Source: Bryobacteraceae bacterium (GTDB taxonomy: Bacteria; Acidobacteriota; Terriglobia; Bryobacterales; Bryobacteraceae). From it: DNA of 64,000 nt. Made by a program: the position numbers and the translations under genes. The DNA is taken from positions 629,757 to 693,756 of the forward strand of contig JANWVY010000001.1 in the NCBI GenBank assembly GCA_025056455.1, read 5' to 3'. Within the stretch, counting starts at the first letter, position 1. The number at the start of each line of letters is the position of its first letter. Below are positions 17,600 to 26,359 of this stretch, piece by piece. Under the pieces are notes generated by a model that worked only from the letters and a program-made list of their open reading frames with translations, was not told the DNA's origin and made no database searches.

Positions 17600-18421
17600 A
17601 TGCGTCGCAAATCTGGAGTTTTGCTCGTGACCGCGTTTTGCACCGCCGCCTTGCTAATCGCACAGTCCAGCAACAAGAAATACCGCACTTCGCCCACCGG
17701 ATATCGCGACACTCCCTTGCTCCCCGGACAAAAGTGGAAAGTGCACGACATTGACCGTCCCAAACCGCGCATCGTCACGCCCGGCGCCGGCCCCGGCATG
17801 CCACCTTCTGACGCCATTGTGCTGTTTGACGGCAAGGACCTTTCCCAATGGATGAACGAGAGAAAAGGCCAGCTCGTACCAGCCGCCTGGAAAGTCGAGA
17901 ACGGTTATATGGAAGTGGCCCCGGGCGCAGGCACCCTGGTCTCGAAGGAAAAATTCGGCGATGCGCAATTTCATCTCGAATGGGCCGCACCCGTGGAGCC
18001 CTCCGGCGATAGTCAGTGGCGCGCCAACAGCGGTGTTCTCCTCATGAAGCGCTACGAGATCCAGGTTCTCGATTGCTATAACAACCCCACCTACGCCGAC
18101 GGTCAGGCCGCCTCGATCTACGGCCAATGGCCCCCCTTGGTAAACGCCTGCCGTAAACCGGGCGAGTGGCAGAGCTACGACATCGTTTTCGAGGCCCCCA
18201 AGTTTGAAGGAGAGAAGCTGGTCAAGCCCGCCTACGTCACCGTATTCCACAACGGAGTTCTGGTCCATCATCACCAAGAGATTATCGGGCGCATGGCGCA
18301 CCGCGTCGTAGGCACCTACGCTCCCCATGCGCCGGAAGAACCGCTCGCTTTGCAAGACCACGACGTGCCGGTTCGCTACCGGAATATTTGGGTCCGCCGG
18401 CTCCGGGGCTACGACGAATAA
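17600..18421 (+). CDS. secreted DUF1080 protein, longer paralogue
   Basis: A 273-residue exported protein. A signal peptide (MRRKSGVLLVTAFCTAALLI) and a linker with KYRTSPTGYRDTPLLPGQKW precede the DUF1080 domain at about residue 70: IVLFDGKDLSQW, WKVENGYMEVAPG, the acidic strand DAQFHLEWAAP, ANSGVLLMKRYEIQVLD, PGEWQSYDIVFEAP and VRYRNIWVRRL at the end. The central EIQVLD and EWQSYDIVF pieces are well conserved in this family, also called 3-keto-disaccharide hydrolase. It differs from the copy at 4594 in having a longer N-terminal region. It converges with the thioesterase gene. Confidence 0.87.
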   Translation: MRRKSGVLLVTAFCTAALLIAQSSNKKYRTSPTGYRDTPLLPGQKWKVHDIDRPKPRIVTPGAGPGMPPSDAIVLFDGKDLSQWMNERKGQLVPAAWKVENGYMEVAPGAGTLVSKEKFGDAQFHLEWAAPVEPSGDSQWRANSGVLLMKRYEIQVLDCYNNPTYADGQAASIYGQWPPLVNACRKPGEWQSYDIVFEAPKFEGEKLVKPAYVTVFHNGVLVHHHQEIIGRMAHRVVGTYAPHAPEEPLALQDHDVPVRYRNIWVRRLRGYDE

Positions 18422-18497
18422 TGCTTGGCTCTCGCCCGGGCGCCAACCTCGAACCCAGCGCGCGACGTTGGCCGAATGCTCCGCTTGTCGTGATCCT

Positions 18498-18902
18498 TCA
18501 AACGGCGGCTGGCGCCGTCAGGGGGTTGTCTTGGCGGTTGTCGAGAAGCATGTAGGTAGCAATGCCAATGGCACAAAGCGCGCCACGCTCATCGCTCACT
18601 TCCACCGTGCCTGTACAGAGCGTGCGGCCAGTTTTCACCAATCTGGCTTTGGCCCGCGCTACCGTGGAATTCTTGAGCGGCCGGAGATAGTTCACCTTGA
18701 GCTCCACCGTGGTGGAACTGCGCGTAATCTTGGCGGAGCGCTCCATGGCGAACCAGACGCACTCATCCACCAGCGTGGCAATCAGCCCTCCATGCAAAGA
18801 CCCATCGGGGTTAAAGTAGAAATCCCGGGTGTCGATCTCAATGGCGACGCCCTCGCTTGACTCCTCCACAACGCGGATGCCTAGCCACTCGGTGAAGTTC
18901 AT
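18498..18902 (-). CDS. PaaI-type hotdog thioesterase
   Basis: A 134-residue single hotdog-fold domain of the PaaI/YdiI acyl-CoA thioesterase group. The diagnostic element is PDGSLHGGLIATLVDECVWFAM (residues about 32-53), the HGG-x(n)-D/E segment that holds the thioester. VELKVNYLRPLKNSTVARAKARLV forms the central strands. It would hydrolyse an acyl- or aryl-CoA in the cytoplasm. Its start overlaps the stop of the DUF1501 gene by four bases (18899-18902). Translational coupling to a secreted DUF1501 protein has no obvious metabolic logic. The substrate is not determined. Confidence 0.85.
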   Translation of the reverse strand: MNFTEWLGIRVVEESSEGVAIEIDTRDFYFNPDGSLHGGLIATLVDECVWFAMERSAKITRSSTTVELKVNYLRPLKNSTVARAKARLVKTGRTLCTGTVEVSDERGALCAIGIATYMLLDNRQDNPLTAPAAV

Positions 18903-20332
18903 GCAAACAGTTCCATCACCGGCTTGCCTTTGCCATCCTTGGTGACATAGAACGGCCGCTTTTCCACCTCGTAGGCGGTGTCGGGCGCAATGCCCATGGC
19001 GCGGTAAATGGTGGCATGCAGATCCTCGATGCGAATGGGCTTGTCAACCACCACGGTTGGCCTCTCGTCCGCCGTTTTCCCGTACAAGTAGCCGCGCTTG
19101 ATGCCGCCGCCGATCATTAAGACCGATCCAGCGGCAGTAAAGTGGCGGTGCATGCCATAGTGCTTCAACTCGTGGATCACATCCGGCTGTTGAGCCTGGT
19201 CTTTCACTTGCTTGTCAGGCTTGCCTTCCACCATCATGTCCCGGCCGAACTCACTCGCAAGCAAAATCAACGTACGGCTCAGCAAACCGCGCTCCTCAAG
19301 ATCGAGCACGAGCTGCGTGATCGGACGGTCGATTTGCCGCTTCATTTCCTTGGCCCGGAGATGGCCGTTCTCATGGGTGTCCCAGTGGCGGAAGGGAATG
19401 TACTCGGTGGTGACCTCGATGAACCGGGCGCCTGCCTCAGTCAGCCGCCGCGCGAGCAGACATCCCAGTCCAAAGCGCCCCGTATTGTACTTATCGTAGC
19501 TTTCTTTAGGCTCCAGCGAGAGATCAAAGGCTTTCGCTGCAGGTGAAGTCATCAAGCGGTAGGCGTTCTCTAGCGATCGCAACAGAGACTGCTGCTGATA
19601 ATCGCTCCCGTGGCGCAGCACCGGGTTGTGCTCAAGAAGCTTCCGGAATTGGTGCTGGCGGCGCTCAAACCGGGATCGAGAGATATGCGCGGGCGGGCGG
19701 ACAACGGCGGCGGCGTCCGCTGGGTCGGGAACGAAAAACGGACCAAACTCGGATCCTAAAAAACCAGCCGTATGGAAAGCTTTCAACGCGTCGCTTTCTG
19801 CTCCGATGTCCAGATTCTGCCCGATGTCAATAAACGCAGGAACATCCGGATGGCGCGGACCAAGAGTCCTCGCAATCACCGCCCCGATGTGAGGGGCGGC
19901 CACCGAGAGCGGCGGAACATAGCCCGTGTGCCAGTGATACTGATGCCTGGAATGGAGAATAAAGCCGAGGTCCGCCGCTTGATAAGTCCGGATCAGCGTG
20001 GCGCGGTCCATGATGGAAGCGATGCCTTCTAATCCCTGCGATAACTTGATGTGGTCCACCTTGGTGTCGATCGACGGAAACGTGCTCAAAACACGCTTAC
20101 TTTCGAGTCCCTTTTCAAACGGCGTATAGGTCTTAGGGTCAAAAGTCTCTGTTTGCGCCATTCCGCCTGCCATCCACAGCAGAATCAAGGTGTCAGCTGT
20201 CGCTTGAGGCGGCGCCGATGCCGAGGCGAGGGCCCGCGGCGCGCCCTGATTCAGAGCGGAAAGAAGAGCGGCCCCGCTCGCTCCCATGAAGCCACGCCGC
20301 GTCAGCTGCTGAAGAATCTCCTTTTCTTGCAT
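18899..20332 (-). CDS. DUF1501 secreted protein (Tat signal)
   Basis: A 477-residue protein of the DUF1501 family, related to the alkaline-phosphatase/sulfatase superfamily. A twin-arginine signal is visible in LTRRGFMGASGAALLSAL (residues 10-27), so it is likely exported folded. Body landmarks are ADTLILLWMAGGMAQTETFD, HSRHQYHWHTGY, RFIEVTTEYIPFRHWDTHENGH and LILLASEFGRDMMVEGKPDK, all of which recur in the family. DUF1501 genes usually sit next to a DUF1549/DUF1553 cytochrome-type gene, as here, with four bases between the two. Known pairs are abundant in Planctomycetes and Acidobacteria and are thought to help degrade polysaccharides. The biochemical role is unproven. Confidence 0.88.
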   Translation of the reverse strand: MQEKEILQQLTRRGFMGASGAALLSALNQGAPRALASASAPPQATADTLILLWMAGGMAQTETFDPKTYTPFEKGLESKRVLSTFPSIDTKVDHIKLSQGLEGIASIMDRATLIRTYQAADLGFILHSRHQYHWHTGYVPPLSVAAPHIGAVIARTLGPRHPDVPAFIDIGQNLDIGAESDALKAFHTAGFLGSEFGPFFVPDPADAAAVVRPPAHISRSRFERRQHQFRKLLEHNPVLRHGSDYQQQSLLRSLENAYRLMTSPAAKAFDLSLEPKESYDKYNTGRFGLGCLLARRLTEAGARFIEVTTEYIPFRHWDTHENGHLRAKEMKRQIDRPITQLVLDLEERGLLSRTLILLASEFGRDMMVEGKPDKQVKDQAQQPDVIHELKHYGMHRHFTAAGSVLMIGGGIKRGYLYGKTADERPTVVVDKPIRIEDLHATIYRAMGIAPDTAYEVEKRPFYVTKDGKGKPVMELFA

Positions 20333-20336
20333 GGCA

Positions 20337-22565
20337 TCACCAAATGTACTGAAATTCGGGCGACATCAAAACCGCCCACAAAAAATCTTCGGTTCCCTCC
20401 ACGGTGAGTTTTGGGCCCAGCATTTCGCGCCCTACATCGAGCTCAGGTTGCGTTGGTTCCCGCTGTAAAGCGTAGCGGTAGACATAGCGAATCAGGCGAT
20501 CCGGCGTGAAGCGCTGCCGCACCGGAGGCACGGGCCTTTCCTCCGCCAGCCGCACCAGGCGCTTCGGATCCGGTTCTTGATCAAAAATGAAGAAGCGAAC
20601 CGCAGGATTGACATCTGAGGCCTTGCTTGCGTCGGTGACATCCACCGTGGCGCGAAGACGCTCAAACTTCTTTCCGGCTAGATCCACCACGAGCCGCGAA
20701 GGCAGTGACAACTTTTCTGGATCAACCCCCGCCAGCAGTTCACTCAGCTTGGTCTGTTGTTTGCCGCGCAGCAAAACGGCATTCTTCCACATCGGGACGA
20801 CGCGCGCCGGATCGTAGGAATCGACGTCCTCCACCAACAGCCACAGTTTTTTCACATGGTTGATGGCAAGATCCACGGTCACTGGATTCCGGCGGATCAC
20901 TCCGCTGTCGAAGAGGTTCTGGGGGGGAGGTGAAGGTTGCTCCACTAATTGGCGTGCGCCTTCGCGCAGCCAGTCAGCAAGAAAGGAGCCATTGATCAGC
21001 TCTAAGCTTTGCAGCGTGGTGGGCGCCGTTTGACGCTCGGTGACTACTTGGTCACGGATCGGTCTGCCGAGGGCGCGGCTCAAGGGACTGCACTTCAGTT
21101 CCCAGTCGCGGACATAGCGAGCCGGTTCAGCTTTTGCGGGAACACGAAGACGCCAGGCGCCCGTGATCGAGGCAATGGCATCGGAAAACTGCTCGGCGCT
21201 GAGCCTTCGCCTCTGCGGCCCGCGAAACCGGCTTCTCACCCCTGGATCCCGAGTCGTTTCCTGGCTTTCTAGCTGGTAGGCACGCGAGGTCATAATCGTT
21301 CGCAACAGATGTTTCAGATCGTATCGATGGTCCGCAAAATCGCTCGCTAGCCAGTCGAGCAGGTCAGGATTCCAGGGTTCGGCTGAAAGGTCATCGACGG
21401 GCTCTACAATCGCCTCACCGAACAGTTGTTTCCAGTAGCGATTCACCAGCGTGCGCGCCAGACGGCCGTTCTCCGGCATGGTGAACAACCGAGCGGCCTC
21501 TTGACGGCGCTGTTCGAGAGTTCCCTCGGTACGCACAGGTCCTAATTCGGGGAAAAGAAACTTAGGCTTCGAAATTTCCCCGGTCGGAACATCGCAACGG
21601 ACCAGCTCCAACGGCTCTGCGGAAAAGAAGGCCGCCAAACCGTAGGCGTCCCGCAGCTTCCATGAACTAATAAAACTGTCGTGGCATGAATTGCACTTGA
21701 GATTGACGCCCAAAAACGTCTGAGCGCTGTTTTGCGCCGCCTGCAACGGAGGACGTTCCGAGGCGGGAACTTCCCCCCGCCAAGTCACACCGAGAATAAA
21801 ACCCTCCGGATCACCCTTCTTGGTGGGATTCAGTAGGGTGGCCACAAAGCGATCATAAGGCATGTTTTCTTCGAGCGCCGTTTGCAACCACCGGGTGATG
21901 GATTTACGCTCTCCGTGATAGATGACGCCTTCGTCATTGCGCAACAGATCGTTCCAGAAGCTGATCCAGTGTCCGGCATAGTTGACCTTGTGCGCCAGTA
22001 GCCGGTCAATTAATTTCGACCGTTTGTTGGGATCGCGGTCCGATTCGAAGTTAGTGAGTTCTTCGGGCGTTGGCAACAACCCCCACAAGTCCAGCCATAC
22101 CCGGCGGGCAAACACGGCATCCGTCACCACCTTGCCTTCGGTTTTTAAGAAGGCATCCACCGGGTGGTTAGCCCCTGGTGGCGGTACTGGCCGCCGCGGC
22201 CTTAACGGCGGCTGCCAGCGCGGAGCGACAGGCGTCTCTGGCCCTTGGGCCCCCTCCTCAATCCATCTTTTCAAGACATCGATTTCCGCGGCCGTCAAAG
22301 CGGGTCCCTGGAGAGGCATGCGCGGCGGCTTTTCACCCGTCACGCGCTGGATCAGCAAGCTCCGGGCAGGCTCGCCCGGGACGATCGCCGGGCCACTAAC
22401 ACCACCTCGCAACAACTCACTCCGGGTGTTCACGGCCAGGCCGCCCTGGCCCCGCTCCCCCGTATGACAGCCTCCACAGCGGGCTACGAGAACCGGATGC
22501 ACCTCTTTGGCGAAGTCTACAGCGGCCAAAACCGGCTGCGCCCAAACCAAAAACCAAAACCACAT
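20337..22565 (-). CDS. DUF1549/DUF1553 protein with N-terminal cytochrome c-like site
   Basis: A 742-residue exported protein. After a short hydrophobic leader (MWFWFLVWAQPVLA) there is a Planctomycete-type cytochrome domain with heme-binding CGGCH at residues 30-34 and a GXXPRMP methionine region (GEKPPRMPLQG). DUF1549 follows, with HPVDAFLKTEGK, a second CXXCH (CNSCH) and FISSWKLRDAYGLAAFF, then DUF1553 with NRYWKQLFGEAIVEP and LLDWLASDFADHRYDLKHLLRTIM. It belongs to a two-gene unit with the DUF1501 gene. The likely role is periplasmic redox chemistry or surface attachment linked to polymer breakdown. It is divergent from the sulfatase gene, with a 50-base gap. Confidence 0.88.
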   Translation of the reverse strand: MWFWFLVWAQPVLAAVDFAKEVHPVLVARCGGCHTGERGQGGLAVNTRSELLRGGVSGPAIVPGEPARSLLIQRVTGEKPPRMPLQGPALTAAEIDVLKRWIEEGAQGPETPVAPRWQPPLRPRRPVPPPGANHPVDAFLKTEGKVVTDAVFARRVWLDLWGLLPTPEELTNFESDRDPNKRSKLIDRLLAHKVNYAGHWISFWNDLLRNDEGVIYHGERKSITRWLQTALEENMPYDRFVATLLNPTKKGDPEGFILGVTWRGEVPASERPPLQAAQNSAQTFLGVNLKCNSCHDSFISSWKLRDAYGLAAFFSAEPLELVRCDVPTGEISKPKFLFPELGPVRTEGTLEQRRQEAARLFTMPENGRLARTLVNRYWKQLFGEAIVEPVDDLSAEPWNPDLLDWLASDFADHRYDLKHLLRTIMTSRAYQLESQETTRDPGVRSRFRGPQRRRLSAEQFSDAIASITGAWRLRVPAKAEPARYVRDWELKCSPLSRALGRPIRDQVVTERQTAPTTLQSLELINGSFLADWLREGARQLVEQPSPPPQNLFDSGVIRRNPVTVDLAINHVKKLWLLVEDVDSYDPARVVPMWKNAVLLRGKQQTKLSELLAGVDPEKLSLPSRLVVDLAGKKFERLRATVDVTDASKASDVNPAVRFFIFDQEPDPKRLVRLAEERPVPPVRQRFTPDRLIRYVYRYALQREPTQPELDVGREMLGPKLTVEGTEDFLWAVLMSPEFQYIW

Positions 22566-22615
22566 CGTTGTTACCCAAGATATCGCAAGCGTGGAAGCTG
22601 CTGTAAACTTGCACC

Positions 22616-24256
22616 ATGAATCATTCCCGGCGCAGCTTTCTTGGTGCGGTTTGCGGCGCGCCTGCCTATCTTCCCGCTCAAACCAGCCGCCCCAATGTTG
22701 TCATCTTGATCACCGACGATCAGGGCTGGGGCGATCTCTCGCTTCATGGAAATACAAACCTCGAGACTCCTCACCTGGATTCGATCGCCAGGGACGGCAT
22801 TCAATTCACGCAGTTTCACGTGAGCCCAGTTTGCTCGCCCACGCGCTCGAGTCTGATGACGGGCCGCTATTGCTATCGAACTGGTGTTGTCGACACTTAT
22901 CTCGGCCGCTCGCTCATGCATGCCGGTGAAGTCACTCTGGCCGAATGCCTAAAATCGGAGGGCTACCGCACGGCGCTGTTCGGCAAGTGGCACCTTGGCG
23001 ATAACTACCCGCTGCGGGCTATCGATCAAGGATTCGAGGAGTCGCTGAATTGTACGGGCGGCGGCTTGACGCAGCCCTCCGATCCGCCTGGCAACAGTTA
23101 CTTCGATCCGGTCCTGCGCCACAACGGCAAGTGGGAGAAACGGAAAGGATACTGCACCGATATCTTCATGGATGCGGCCCTGGAATGGATCGAAGCAAAC
23201 CGCCGCCAGCCCTTCTTTGCCTACATCGCCACCAACGCCCCCCACGATCCACTTCAGATTGACGATTCCTACGTGGCGCCTTTTCGCAAAAAAGGACTCG
23301 ATGAGGTGACCGCCAAAACCTACGGCATGGTGAAGAATGTGGATGACAACGCGGGCAGGCTACTGGCCAAACTGCGCGAGCTCGGTTTAGAACAAAACAC
23401 GATCGTGATGTTTTTGACTGACAACGGACCTCAGCGTGACCGTTTTAATGGTGGCATGCGCGGTCGCAAAGGTACGGTTTATGAAGGAGGCATCCGGGTA
23501 CCGTTATTCTTGAAATGGCCCGCTCGGATCCCACCCGGCCGCCGCAATGCCACGCTAACGGCGCACATTGACATCCTTCCCACGGTATTGGAAGCTTGCC
23601 GCGTCCGGTTGCCAGAAGGGGTCAAGATCGATGGCCGCAGCTTGTTGCCCCTGATCGCCGGCAAATCGTTTCCGCCCCGTACGCTTTTCTTCCAGTGGCA
23701 TCGAGGCGAGGTTCCCCAGCCCCATCGGAACGCGGCTGCCCACGACGGCCGCTTTAAGCTAGTTAACGGCGAAGAACTTTACGACCTGAAGTTGGACTTC
23801 GCGGAGTCCCGCAACATCGCCTCCGAACAGCCTGCTCTGGTTCGAAAATTGCGCGCAGCCTATGACCGGTGGTTTGCAGACGTCGCCTCGACCCGGAATT
23901 TTGTCCCTCCTCGAATTTTCCTCGGCACGGATCATGAGGATCCTGTCACGCTGACGCGACAGGACTGGCGAGGTCCAAAAGCGGGATGGGATGCGGCGTC
24001 CGTGGGCTACTGGGAGGTCGACGTGCAACGCGAAGGCCGGTATGACATCACGGTGCGGATGGCGGTCCTGCCAGCCGACGGCACAGCGCACTTCTCCCTG
24101 AACGGCGTGCGGCTTGAAAAACCACTGCCGGCTGGCGTGAGCGAAGTCAGTTGGAAGGGAATTGGCTTAAAGGCAGGCGCGGGCCGCCTAGAAACGCAGA
24201 TTCAAGTTGGCGAACGGACTTTCGGAGCGCACTATGTCGACGTCGCCCGCGCGTAA
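22616..24256 (+). CDS. type I sulfatase (arylsulfatase family)
   Basis: A 546-residue secreted sulfatase. The N-terminus MNHSRRSFLGAVCG resembles a twin-arginine signal. The catalytic signature CSPTRSSLMTGR is at residues 73-84, and Cys73 would be oxidised to formylglycine by an FGE-type or anaerobic maturase (C-x-P-x-R consensus met). Metal ligands are visible as the paired aspartates in ITDDQGWGD and in FLTDNGPQRD, and a further histidine is in GKWHLGD. The C-terminal part (from about residue 455) is an extra beta domain, perhaps carbohydrate-binding. It would remove sulfate esters from polysaccharides or glycans. It reads toward the apionate lactonase-like and GH5 genes. Confidence 0.9.
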   Translation: MNHSRRSFLGAVCGAPAYLPAQTSRPNVVILITDDQGWGDLSLHGNTNLETPHLDSIARDGIQFTQFHVSPVCSPTRSSLMTGRYCYRTGVVDTYLGRSLMHAGEVTLAECLKSEGYRTALFGKWHLGDNYPLRAIDQGFEESLNCTGGGLTQPSDPPGNSYFDPVLRHNGKWEKRKGYCTDIFMDAALEWIEANRRQPFFAYIATNAPHDPLQIDDSYVAPFRKKGLDEVTAKTYGMVKNVDDNAGRLLAKLRELGLEQNTIVMFLTDNGPQRDRFNGGMRGRKGTVYEGGIRVPLFLKWPARIPPGRRNATLTAHIDILPTVLEACRVRLPEGVKIDGRSLLPLIAGKSFPPRTLFFQWHRGEVPQPHRNAAAHDGRFKLVNGEELYDLKLDFAESRNIASEQPALVRKLRAAYDRWFADVASTRNFVPPRIFLGTDHEDPVTLTRQDWRGPKAGWDAASVGYWEVDVQREGRYDITVRMAVLPADGTAHFSLNGVRLEKPLPAGVSEVSWKGIGLKAGAGRLETQIQVGERTFGAHYVDVARA

Positions 24257-24364
24257 AGCAAAGTTCGACCGCAGTACTGTTGTCCATCTTCCCTGCTCTT
24301 GTTTCAAGCAAAGACAAACCCGTCAGACTCGGCGCCAACGGCGACCGTTTCCATCGAGGGCCAT

Positions 24365-26323
24365 ATGCTTACACGACGTTTCTTCATCCAGACGCTAGGA
24401 ACCGCCTGGCAGAGTTTTTACTGGGGTAAGGACGAACCGCTGCCTCGCCAGATCGAGCTTGCAGCAGGCCCTCTGCGGATGGTCTTCGAACCGGAACTCG
24501 CTTTCCTGCGCTATCTCTGCCTCGGCGAGATTGAAGTCCTTCGCGGCATTTACGCCGCCGTTCGTGACCGCAACTGGGGAACCGTCTCACCGCAGGTTCA
24601 CGATCTTCGCATCGAAACCCGGGACGGCTCCTTTTCTTTGAGTTTCCAAGTCCTCTGCAAACAGGAACCAATCGATTTTTTGTGGAAAGGCGAGATTACG
24701 GGTGAAGCGATAGGCCGCCTCCGTTACTCTTTCCGCGGGGTGGCGCGCTCGACATTTCTCCGCAACCGGATTGGATTTTGCGTGCTCCACCCGCTCAAAG
24801 AGTGCGCGGGTAAGCCTTGCTGGCTGCGTCACTCAGATGGAAGCCAGTCGCAGGGCGTTTTCCCGGAGCTCGTTTCACCCCACCAGCCCTTTCAGAACCT
24901 GCAAGCCATCAAGCACACCGTGCACAGCGGCTTGACGGCAGAAGTGCAATTCGAAGGCGACATCTTCGAAATGGAAGATCATCGCAACTGGACGGATGCG
25001 AATTATAAAACCTACTGCACGCCGCTTGAAAAACCATTCCCAGTCGAGGTCAAACAAGGCGAGCGAATCGAGCAAGCCGTTACGGTTCAGCTGGCAGGAA
25101 ATTTGGCCGCTCCTCGGGCCCGTTTCACTGTCCGCCGCCCGCGCATCCATCTCGCACCGAGTCAGGGAGCACGCGCTCTTCCTCGTATTGGGTGGGGCCT
25201 AGGATCAACGCCGGTCGAGGACCGGCATCACCAATTACTGGCGGCCATCAAGCCAGCTCATGTTCGCATCGATCTGAAATTTTCCGGGCCGGGCGTCTTA
25301 GCCGAGTGGGAGCGAGCCCGGAGAGAGGCCGCCCGCCTTCAGACGTCTCTTGAAGTCGCGCTTCATCTCACCGACCAGGCAGAAGAGCACTTGCGCACCT
25401 TCAGCCACCAACTCTCAGGCGCGCGCGTGGCTCGCTTCCTCATCTTCCATGAGCAAGAAAAATCGACTTCAGCCCGGTGGGTGGAGCTGGCCCGCAAGTT
25501 TTTGAGACAGGCGCCCGTGGGAGCAGGCACGAACGCCTATTTCGCCGAGCTCAACCGTGCCCCGCCCAACAGCCAGACCCTCGACTTTCTGACCTTTTCC
25601 ATCAACCCGCAAGTGCATGCCTTCGACAATTCCAGCTTGATTGAAAACCTCGCTGCGCAGGCCGATGTCATCCACACGGCGCGCTCCTTTGCTGCAGGTA
25701 AGCCCATTGTGGTGAGCCCGGTCACGCTGAAGCCAAGATTTAATCCGAACGCGACTGCTGCTGAGGCGCGTCTTCCCGAGCCCGGGATGCCGCCTGAGGT
25801 GGATCCCCGGCAGTGTTCGCTATTTGGCGCTGTCTGGACGTTGGGAAGCATCAAGTACCTGGCTGAGGCCGGCGCTCAAAGCATCACCTACTATGAAGCT
25901 GTAGGCCCACTGGGCTTGCTCGAGACGGCGGCCGGCTCTCCCTGGCCGAAACAATTTCCCTCTGCGCCTGGCATGACGTTTCCCCTGTATCATGTCTTCG
26001 CCGATGTGCTCGAAATGCAAGGTGCGGAGGTGCTGCGATCGCAATCCAGTCATCCGCTTCTGGCCGAGAGCTTGTATCTCCGCAAAGGGAACCGCTGGCG
26101 TGTCCTCATCGCCAATCTCAGCCCAGAGCCGCAAGCGCTCCGCTTGGCCTGGCCCGGCGGACCGCTACAGATCCGGAGCCTCGATGCTGAGAGCTTCCCT
26201 CCAGCGACCCAATCTGCCGCTGCGTGGCGGCTGCAAGCAGGCGACCGGCTCCACCCCTCGGGCGCCAGCGTGGATCTCTCGATCAGCCCCTACGCAGTCT
26301 TGCGCCTTGATTCGATCGCCTAG
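24365..26323 (+). CDS. D-apionate lactonase-like protein (ApnL family)
   Basis: A 652-residue protein. From memory of the family it strongly resembles D-apionate lactonases (ApnL): an N-terminal beta domain with AGPLRMVFEPELAFLRYLCL and IYAAVRDRNWGTV, the conserved RNRIGFCVLHPLKECAG, PHQPFQNL and FEMEDHRNWTDANYKTYCTPL block, then a TIM-barrel-like middle and a C-terminal beta domain. ApnL hydrolyses D-apionolactone in apiose catabolism, a sugar of rhamnogalacturonan II and apiin. The ATG at 24365 gives MLTRRFFIQTLG, a Tat-like leader, which is unusual because the pathway is normally cytoplasmic. A longer frame from 24299 overruns the intergenic region. The usual partners apnA and apnB were not seen here. 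Confidence 0.65.
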   Translation: MLTRRFFIQTLGTAWQSFYWGKDEPLPRQIELAAGPLRMVFEPELAFLRYLCLGEIEVLRGIYAAVRDRNWGTVSPQVHDLRIETRDGSFSLSFQVLCKQEPIDFLWKGEITGEAIGRLRYSFRGVARSTFLRNRIGFCVLHPLKECAGKPCWLRHSDGSQSQGVFPELVSPHQPFQNLQAIKHTVHSGLTAEVQFEGDIFEMEDHRNWTDANYKTYCTPLEKPFPVEVKQGERIEQAVTVQLAGNLAAPRARFTVRRPRIHLAPSQGARALPRIGWGLGSTPVEDRHHQLLAAIKPAHVRIDLKFSGPGVLAEWERARREAARLQTSLEVALHLTDQAEEHLRTFSHQLSGARVARFLIFHEQEKSTSARWVELARKFLRQAPVGAGTNAYFAELNRAPPNSQTLDFLTFSINPQVHAFDNSSLIENLAAQADVIHTARSFAAGKPIVVSPVTLKPRFNPNATAAEARLPEPGMPPEVDPRQCSLFGAVWTLGSIKYLAEAGAQSITYYEAVGPLGLLETAAGSPWPKQFPSAPGMTFPLYHVFADVLEMQGAEVLRSQSSHPLLAESLYLRKGNRWRVLIANLSPEPQALRLAWPGGPLQIRSLDAESFPPATQSAAAWRLQAGDRLHPSGASVDLSISPYAVLRLDSIA

Positions 26324-26359
26324 AAAACGGGCCCGGTTGAAACGTAGCGATGCAGTTCA

